Assembly: GCA_947629385.1 (NCBI GenBank)
Contig: CANRDO010000017.1
Location: 1 to 57,443, forward strand
Length of the DNA: 57,443 nt
Direction: 5' to 3'
DNA from: an uncultured Lachnospiraceae bacterium
GTDB taxonomy: Bacteria; Bacillota; Clostridia; Lachnospirales; Lachnospiraceae
Below are positions 51,755 to 57,443 of this stretch, in pieces. How positions within the stretch are numbered: position 1 is the first letter of the stretch; each line of letters starts with the position of its first letter. A model generated the notes under the pieces. That model was given only the letters and a program-made list of their open reading frames with translations, did no database searches and was not told where the DNA came from. A program made the position numbers and the translations under genes.

Positions 51755-54700
51755 TTAATCCAACTCAATAATAAGTTGAGAATCTGTATCTCGTAGACTA
51801 TTCATAATGCGGTATCCCATAAGTCTAAAGCCATCAAAAATATTTTCATCACTCCAGCTTCTATCCCCTATTTGTATAAAGATATCATCAACAAATGCGT
51901 CTATTTTTTTCCTATACTGATTTCCGAGGTCATGAGTTATTCCATCATCATCTATACAACCAAATGATTTATACAGCTGATCCTTTATCGTACCTTGGTC
52001 AATCTCATGTTCCTTTATTGCTTTCTTTATATTCTTCATAAAGAACAGCGATCCAGATGTATATTGGATTTCCGGATCATAGCAAGTTAACAGCACGCCT
52101 GTAAAAACTCCAGGCAAAGTATTATCTACCGCTTTAGTTGCCCATCTGTTGATTGGTACCGCCTCAACAAGAAGATCCTTATACTTATGCATACTAGTAA
52201 AGTTCTTCAAATAACTCTGGTCTGTTTCACGTGTTGGTCTAATTAGATCGACAACAATACTTGTATGTTTACGTCCTGTACGTGAATAAGCCTGAATGTA
52301 TTCAGCCATATTTCCTGGAATGCCGTAGAAGAACATTACATTAAATCTATCTGCATCTACGCCATGCGATATCATACTTGTTGCAGTAATAAGGTTTACT
52401 CCATCATATACATTGTTATTGTTCTCGACCTCAGCCAACACTTCTCTAACATCCTGAAATGATTCATCACCAGTCATAGCACGTGTCTTAAACGGAATAA
52501 TTCCCTCACTGCTTAATTCTTCATTAACAGGGGTTTTAATAGCTCCATCAACATTGTTGCCATCTCTCTTTACATTATTGTATTCAAGGAAAATCCAATA
52601 ATCCTTCAATAATTCCAGAGCTTCTTCCTCCGTTGATATCCCGATACTGGGTATAGCCAAAATCTTTTGAGGCTCACTATAATATTCATATACAGCTTCC
52701 CGCATATATTTTAGAGAATAAACAACACTATTTACGATTGCCTTTCCATAGGGTGCATATCCAAGTATCTGTCGCTGAAGATCTTCCTTATCTACAGCAG
52801 CATAGAAGTTTCTTTCTATAAAGGGTGATTCGCACGGGAATCTTACTGGGTTTCTGCCATACAGATGGTATACCTGCTCCCTATATGATGATATCGTGGC
52901 TGTTGCTCCTATGATTTTCACATCTCGTTTCGACTTAGAAACATTCTTAATATAGTATCTAAGAAATGATTCATAATGAGATGCATACGTTCCTAAAGAT
53001 TCCCTAATCAGATGAAGCTCATCCTGTATGAACAAGGTAGGTGCTGGGTCATACATGTCCACGGCCTTAAAGTCTTGTACCTCAAGCTGGCATGTTTTTT
53101 CTATACATTTTTTCTTTGATGTATATCCATGAATCGGACACTTATATTCGCCTCCATTAAGGATATTTCTAAAATTTGCATTACACCCCACAATTGCCAA
53201 CTTATCGACAGTACTTATGATAGCACTCGGCAAATATCTATATATTTCACTATCAACAATATAAAGTGGAAGATCCCCTCCCGACTGACACTCAGGATTG
53301 TCACAGAAGTGTACCAATCTACTGAGATGTTCATCTGCCCGAATATGCACTGATTGTTTCCCACAAAACGGGCAAACATCTAAAACTCTATGTTCATCGC
53401 GTTGTGCCTGATTCATTTCACGATAACGAGTGTATTCCTTCGCGCTCATCTCATTAGGAGTATTATTATCACCTACAAAATATCCCAACGAGAAACATTC
53501 CGTTCCTGAGATCTCATTATCATCTCTTCTTATAAGTTCGGCCTTTGCTAAAACATTTGCCAATCTCTGCACCTGCTGTACCGAGAGTAAGCGGAGCGGG
53601 TAACGAAGTATACTTGTCACGCCACAACTCTTACCACGGTGGCGGTCAAAGAATAAATTAAACACTAATACACCTAAGAAAGCCTCGGTTTTACCACCGC
53701 CAGTAGGGAAGTAAAGCAAAGCCATATCAGACAAATGAGTTTTAGCCTTTTCATCATCAGGCATAAGATCCCGATCACACGCTGCGATGTCCGGAATCAT
53801 TGAAACAATAAAAACTATCTGGAATAGTCTCCATGTTGAAAACTTCTTAGATGTTTCAGCAAAAGCCTTGTTCATTTGTACAAAGCTTTTTCGCACAATC
53901 GGGTAATTCTTCAAAACGTAAATGCCACTAGCAAAATTCGATATTTCATCTTCAAATCCCTGTATTTCCTTGGATAGTTTTTCTATTCCCTTTTGTGTAA
54001 GCTCTGATGTTTTCTGCGTTTTATACTGTTTCCAATCCTCTAACTCCTTCCTCATCTTGACAAGAATTCCTTCAAGCGTTGCTATCGGATCATCAACAAG
54101 ATCAAAAAACTTGATAGCAAGACTATCATTCGTAATTAGTCTATACTGCTCATAAAGCGGAAGATGATTCGTCTGAAGAGCATTTTCGGCTTTAATAAAC
54201 TCAACAGCGCAATTATTGCTTAAGGCATACTGAGTCTTATCGTATTTATAATCGTCTTCAAAGAAATCCAATTCTATTGGGCAAAAGCTTGCATTCTTAA
54301 GTTCAACTCTAATTCCCGAATTAAAGAGAGTCTCTATTGTAAACTTGTCATCCTTCCTAGATCTATGTGACCCTGAATATAGCACAACCGAATTATTGAC
54401 AAGGAAACATGAGACCAGATAATTTACCCCTATTTTTTTTACTTGAATGTCAAAATACACTTTCCAGTTCTGGTTTTGTTGCTGAACCTTCTTGTTAGCA
54501 TAAGCCTTTAAAAAATCACCGTAGTTTCCAGCCGAGAGCAGGTGCTCCACTTTTGTGGGTTCAGTAATAACCTGAATCATTGCTTCTTCATCGTTGTTTA
54601 TATTGGTTTGGATTTCCTGAAGATAACTGCCTAAACCCACATTAATACTGTGACTCTCGCCTACAAAGCCACATTCTCCAGACTCATCTAAAATGTCTTT

Positions 54701-55183
54701 AAGTCTAAAGGAAACCTGAGCATTTTCTCCCAAACTTATCTTTTTGTACACCGGTACAAGTCTTATTTGATAACTGGAAAAATATTCTGGTTTTGCTTTA
54801 TATGCATCCACAATATCTTCAAAACATTTGAATTCATTTTCGTCACGGCTTTCATTGATTTCTCTTAGCATAGCAGCGCGCTGTTCTTCTACCGTTGGTA
54901 TAGCACGATAATAAAAATCGCCCTGAGGAAACAGCCTAATGACGGCATTATCTAATTCATTTTCCGACAAATAAAAATCTACTCCTATACTCTCAATAAA
55001 GGTTTTCGAAGAATTGGTGTTTTGTCCATCTGTATCGTTGGTAGACATAAGCTTACCAACTAATAAAACATTCTCTGGGTTACTCCCTACTATTCGGTCC
55101 AAACCTGAGCCTGTTATTCTACCAATGAAATTATGTAGTATAGCAGTTGAGAGTAACTGCCTGCTTTTTTCGAGCTTATCCAT
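51755..55183 (-). CDS. DrmA-like SF2 helicase, in the defence operon
   Basis: 1142 residues. The N-terminal 480 residues are a DrmA-type accessory region. Motif I is FPTGGGKTEA (492-501), motif II DELH (721-724, in FIQDELHLI), motif III GATAT (759-763), motif V-like SMISHGVD (936-943) and motif VI QAYSRTGRKH (964-973). A zinc-binding insertion with CPFC...CDNPEC lies at about 604-632 and further cysteines at about 682-698. This arrangement, with the DUF1998 protein directly downstream, matches DrmA of DISARM. The ATG has GGAGGG upstream and the gene overlaps the beta-helix gene by 8 bp. Confidence 0.88.
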   Translation of the reverse strand: MDKLEKSRQLLSTAILHNFIGRITGSGLDRIVGSNPENVLLVGKLMSTNDTDGQNTNSSKTFIESIGVDFYLSENELDNAVIRLFPQGDFYYRAIPTVEEQRAAMLREINESRDENEFKCFEDIVDAYKAKPEYFSSYQIRLVPVYKKISLGENAQVSFRLKDILDESGECGFVGESHSINVGLGSYLQEIQTNINNDEEAMIQVITEPTKVEHLLSAGNYGDFLKAYANKKVQQQNQNWKVYFDIQVKKIGVNYLVSCFLVNNSVVLYSGSHRSRKDDKFTIETLFNSGIRVELKNASFCPIELDFFEDDYKYDKTQYALSNNCAVEFIKAENALQTNHLPLYEQYRLITNDSLAIKFFDLVDDPIATLEGILVKMRKELEDWKQYKTQKTSELTQKGIEKLSKEIQGFEDEISNFASGIYVLKNYPIVRKSFVQMNKAFAETSKKFSTWRLFQIVFIVSMIPDIAACDRDLMPDDEKAKTHLSDMALLYFPTGGGKTEAFLGVLVFNLFFDRHRGKSCGVTSILRYPLRLLSVQQVQRLANVLAKAELIRRDDNEISGTECFSLGYFVGDNNTPNEMSAKEYTRYREMNQAQRDEHRVLDVCPFCGKQSVHIRADEHLSRLVHFCDNPECQSGGDLPLYIVDSEIYRYLPSAIISTVDKLAIVGCNANFRNILNGGEYKCPIHGYTSKKKCIEKTCQLEVQDFKAVDMYDPAPTLFIQDELHLIRESLGTYASHYESFLRYYIKNVSKSKRDVKIIGATATISSYREQVYHLYGRNPVRFPCESPFIERNFYAAVDKEDLQRQILGYAPYGKAIVNSVVYSLKYMREAVYEYYSEPQKILAIPSIGISTEEEALELLKDYWIFLEYNNVKRDGNNVDGAIKTPVNEELSSEGIIPFKTRAMTGDESFQDVREVLAEVENNNNVYDGVNLITATSMISHGVDADRFNVMFFYGIPGNMAEYIQAYSRTGRKHTSIVVDLIRPTRETDQSYLKNFTSMHKYKDLLVEAVPINRWATKAVDNTLPGVFTGVLLTCYDPEIQYTSGSLFFMKNIKKAIKEHEIDQGTIKDQLYKSFGCIDDDGITHDLGNQYRKKIDAFVDDIFIQIGDRSWSDENIFDGFRLMGYRIMNSLRDTDSQLIIELD

Positions 55184-56255
55184 TGTATTCCCTCCAAATA
55201 TGTTCTACTGTCGAATATCGAATCCCTATTGATGAGAAAATCTTATCCGCAGCTTCTTCCACGCTTATCGGAAGTTGCTCATAGTATTTATTTAAAACAA
55301 AAAGCGAAACCGCTAATTCTTGTATGTTTTGAGCTTTATAATTCATATTGTCTATCTTATAAGTTGCTTCATTAAGCATATCCTCGATTACCGGCTGTAA
55401 TGTTTCATATTCTGCCATTCCACCAGGGAAGTTGTTCTTGGCGCAGAGCACATAAAGATAATCCTTAAAATTTTCAATTTGCCGTTCATAAGATAAAGCT
55501 ATTACAGTATCAACAACTCTATCAATCATTTGCAAATCGCACATTGACTCTGCAACCTTGCGTATTTCTCCTACAAACTCAGTCTCTTCAAATTGACTCC
55601 ATTCATTAATGCTTTTATCAAACACCTTATTAAATACATCTATAGCTCTCTCAATAGTCATCGCATTTAGATCGACGTGAGAGTCATTATCATTTTCCAA
55701 AACAGAAGCATCTGTAAATTCCATCTCAGATATTTCAAACACTTTGCTATTTTTCTTTCCGCTGAATTCAAAATATTCGTTTGCTATTGCCGCTTTTGCC
55801 ATAAATGAACCATCACCCATGATTCCCTCTCCGGCGACCACCAAGCCATCTACTTCTAAAGATGAGTCCGTATCAATCGTGGTCTTAATAAACAGATCAC
55901 CTGCGGCATATACTTCTTTACCAATTACTGAGCCAATCATAGTGTGGGAACCAAAATTACATTTTTTTACTCTTACTTCTCCAGTACAGTAGAAAGATCC
56001 CCTGCATATAATCCCGTCAGCCTCAATATCACCTTTTACAAACAGATTCCCATTTACACTAATTGTTCCAGCAACAACATCAGTCAAAACATCTAAATCA
56101 TACGTAGCATGAATATCTCTCGCCTCAAGCGATTCACCAATTACTACGTAGCTCTCATTAAAAACAATGTCTCCGTCTGTCGTGACTGCTTCAGCAACAT
56201 TTTTATTTCCCAGAACGTGATCTCCAGAGTTAAACTGGATCAATTCTTCATGCAT
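55176..56255 (-). CDS. Bactofilin-like polymer-forming beta-helix protein, in the defence operon
   Basis: 359 residues. From about 15 to 170 the sequence is a succession of short beta-turn repeats (VAGTISVNGNLFVKGDIEAD, GSVIGKEVYAAGDLFIKT, SSLEVDGLVVAGEGIMGDGS) typical of right-handed beta-helices such as bactofilins. From about 190 to 359 it is helical and acidic with no motif I know. Bactofilins polymerise; here it could scaffold the helicases. AGGAGG precedes the ATG, 11 bp after the upstream stop codon. Alternative: a beta-helix that binds polysaccharide or nucleic acid. Family assignment is by eye only. Confidence 0.65.
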   Translation of the reverse strand: MHEELIQFNSGDHVLGNKNVAEAVTTDGDIVFNESYVVIGESLEARDIHATYDLDVLTDVVAGTISVNGNLFVKGDIEADGIICRGSFYCTGEVRVKKCNFGSHTMIGSVIGKEVYAAGDLFIKTTIDTDSSLEVDGLVVAGEGIMGDGSFMAKAAIANEYFEFSGKKNSKVFEISEMEFTDASVLENDNDSHVDLNAMTIERAIDVFNKVFDKSINEWSQFEETEFVGEIRKVAESMCDLQMIDRVVDTVIALSYERQIENFKDYLYVLCAKNNFPGGMAEYETLQPVIEDMLNEATYKIDNMNYKAQNIQELAVSLFVLNKYYEQLPISVEEAADKIFSSIGIRYSTVEHIWREYNG

Positions 56256-56266
56256 TGAGTAACCTC

Positions 56267-57443
56267 CTATTCTTCTGAATCAGTCAGCAGCTTGTTATAT
56301 ATAGACTGATTACTTGATTCACCTAATATAATGTGCAAATAATCTTTAGCCCGAGTACATGCAACATATAAGTAGCTAATATTCTTTTTGAGGTTCTCTG
56401 TTTGTTCCTCATTTAAAACGCTTTCACTTTTAAGTTTTTTCGTTTTATCATATGCACCTAATGGCTTGACCCCACAAACAACAACCGCTTGAAAATCCAA
56501 TCCTAGAACAGAATCAAACGTTATAAATGAAACGCCTCCATCGCCGTATCTGCCACCCCAACTCTGATCATTATTGTACAGAAGATTGTATGGAATGTGC
56601 TCTCTGGCAAATGCGGTTAATAATGCGGACTCCAAATAATAACTAAGCGGTTTATATTTTCTGAAATACATAGCGATTGCTATTTCATCGTATGGGACAC
56701 CTTTGTCATCATGAATAGTTTTTACGGATTCGACTACCTTTTCAGCTTCAGCAACAGCATTCCCATTAAATTGCTTAATAGTAACACCCTCCCCGTGTCT
56801 AAATGCTTGTCCACGCAAAAACATATCTGGATCAAATTGCTCCTCGGGATTATGCATTTTTATTAATGCTCTGGCATACTGCGCATAACGATTAATATAG
56901 TCATTGATTTCAACACAATTTCTAAAATTCTTTTCTATTCGTATGCTCTTGTTTCCACCTCGATATACAGGATAACCCTCTCCTGCATTCCATGGCGCTT
57001 TCCCATGCTTTTGCCTCTGCTTTATTTCCTGTGTCTTATCACCACAAATTACAAAGATGTGATCTCCGCTTTCCTTGTTTTCCAGAAGATTATATGAAAA
57101 CTTGTACCATGACGACTCAAACATCTGAACTTCGTCTATAAAAATGCCATAGTACCGGTCTTTAATCTTACCGTTTGAAAATGCTGTCATCACTGCTTGA
57201 CGCCTAGCTTCTATTGCGTTAACTCCTCCAGGCAAAAACAAGCCATTACGTTCAAGTAATTTTTTACATAATCCATCAAATGTACAGCATTCAACATTTC
57301 TTTCCTGTAGCCCAGCCCTCTCTATGTACCATGTATATAAAGATTGAAGATTGCGATTAAAACATATGATAAGGAATTTTTTATCCGGATTCATTTTTGC
57401 AGCCTTAAAACATTTCGATATCAAAAGAACGCTCTTGCCGCTT
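56267..57443 (-). CDS. UvrD-like SF1 helicase, N-terminus cut by window edge
   Basis: 392 residues are visible. The last complete codons at the edge read SGKSVLLISKC, the end of Walker A, so the true start lies beyond 57,443. Motif II is DEVQMF (about 100 residues further), then GDKTQEI (motif III), RIEKNFRNCVEIN (motif IV), TFDSVLGLDFQAVVV (motif V) and YVACTRAKDYLHI (motif VI). The first listed in-frame start, TTG at 57424, is inside the gene. It is the first visible gene of the defence operon. Confidence 0.87.
   Translation of the reverse strand, partial: SGKSVLLISKCFKAAKMNPDKKFLIICFNRNLQSLYTWYIERAGLQERNVECCTFDGLCKKLLERNGLFLPGGVNAIEARRQAVMTAFSNGKIKDRYYGIFIDEVQMFESSWYKFSYNLLENKESGDHIFVICGDKTQEIKQRQKHGKAPWNAGEGYPVYRGGNKSIRIEKNFRNCVEINDYINRYAQYARALIKMHNPEEQFDPDMFLRGQAFRHGEGVTIKQFNGNAVAEAEKVVESVKTIHDDKGVPYDEIAIAMYFRKYKPLSYYLESALLTAFAREHIPYNLLYNNDQSWGGRYGDGGVSFITFDSVLGLDFQAVVVCGVKPLGAYDKTKKLKSESVLNEEQTENLKKNISYLYVACTRAKDYLHIILGESSNQSIYNKLLTDSEE

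Noticed and set aside
1..57443. CRISPR array, tRNA or rRNA genes
   Set aside because: I saw no regularly spaced direct repeats and no tRNA- or rRNA-like sequence; my reading cannot exclude a degenerate tRNA.
44636..57443. Complete class 1 or class 2 DISARM, BREX, Druantia or the dpd 7-deazapurine system
   Set aside because: No methyltransferase, PLD nuclease, PglZ or DpdA-type protein is visible; only the DrmA/DrmB-like pair matches. Genes beyond the window could change this.

Overview
The window is a chromosomal segment of an anaerobic, low-GC-lineage Firmicute, most likely a Clostridia/Lachnospiraceae-type bacterium. The pointers are an LL-diaminopimelate aminotransferase (DapL) lysine route, an archaeal-type AspRS under a T-box riboswitch, ammonia-dependent AsnA, an ANTAR regulator beside glutamine synthetase, a BspA-like leucine-rich-repeat surface protein, a YolD/Y-family polymerase pair, strong AGGAGG ribosome binding sites and sigma-A promoters. 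The species cannot be named from the sequence alone.

Positions 1-38,250 read as ordinary, GC-rich chromosome. In order: aspS (partial) with its T-box, divergent asnA, dapL/dapF, glnA with an attenuator-like leader and an ANTAR regulator, a BspA-like surface protein, an LTA-synthase-family enzyme, yolD, a small lipoprotein, a transglutaminase-like protein, a Y-family polymerase, a decayed LRR gene next to an IS3-family fragment, an ABC-2 exporter, a methyltransferase, hisC, an ABC half-exporter, glmM, ppk2, bioY with a BirA-type operator, a DUF1284 gene, an FMN reductase, a YARHG-domain protein, metY, an eight-repeat zinc-ribbon/nuclease protein, an AraC regulator divergent from a GH10 xylanase, two MATE exporters and a nitroreductase.

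From about 39 kb to the right edge the window is an accessory defence island that becomes visibly AT-rich from about 42.6 kb. It holds a GmrSD-like DUF262/DUF1524 restriction enzyme, an autoinhibited Fic protein with its own operator, a HigB/HigA-IrrE toxin-antitoxin pair with twin palindromic operators, and a tightly packed leftward operon of seven genes (44,636 to beyond 57,443).

That operon is the main discovery candidate. Transcription runs right to left: a UvrD-like SF1 helicase (cut by the window edge), a bactofilin-like beta-helix protein, a DrmA-like SF2 helicase, a DrmB-like DUF1998 zinc protein, a NERD-nuclease/SF1-helicase fusion, a radical SAM enzyme with a B12-binding-like N-terminus, and a GHKL (MORC/Hsp90-like) ATPase. 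DrmA and DrmB are the signature pair of DISARM phage defence, but no DISARM methyltransferase and no DrmC phospholipase-D nuclease are visible. The NERD nuclease and the radical SAM enzyme are candidates for the effector and modification roles. The start codons of neighbouring genes overlap or nearly abut, so the set is very probably translated as one unit.

Several smaller regulatory findings stand out: promoter-proximal terminators in the glnA and MATE leaders, a sequence element shared by the upstream regions of dapL, glnA and hisC, repeated operators before the Y-family polymerase, and a tandem duplication of the drmB-like ribosome binding site that creates an overlapping eight-codon leader ORF.
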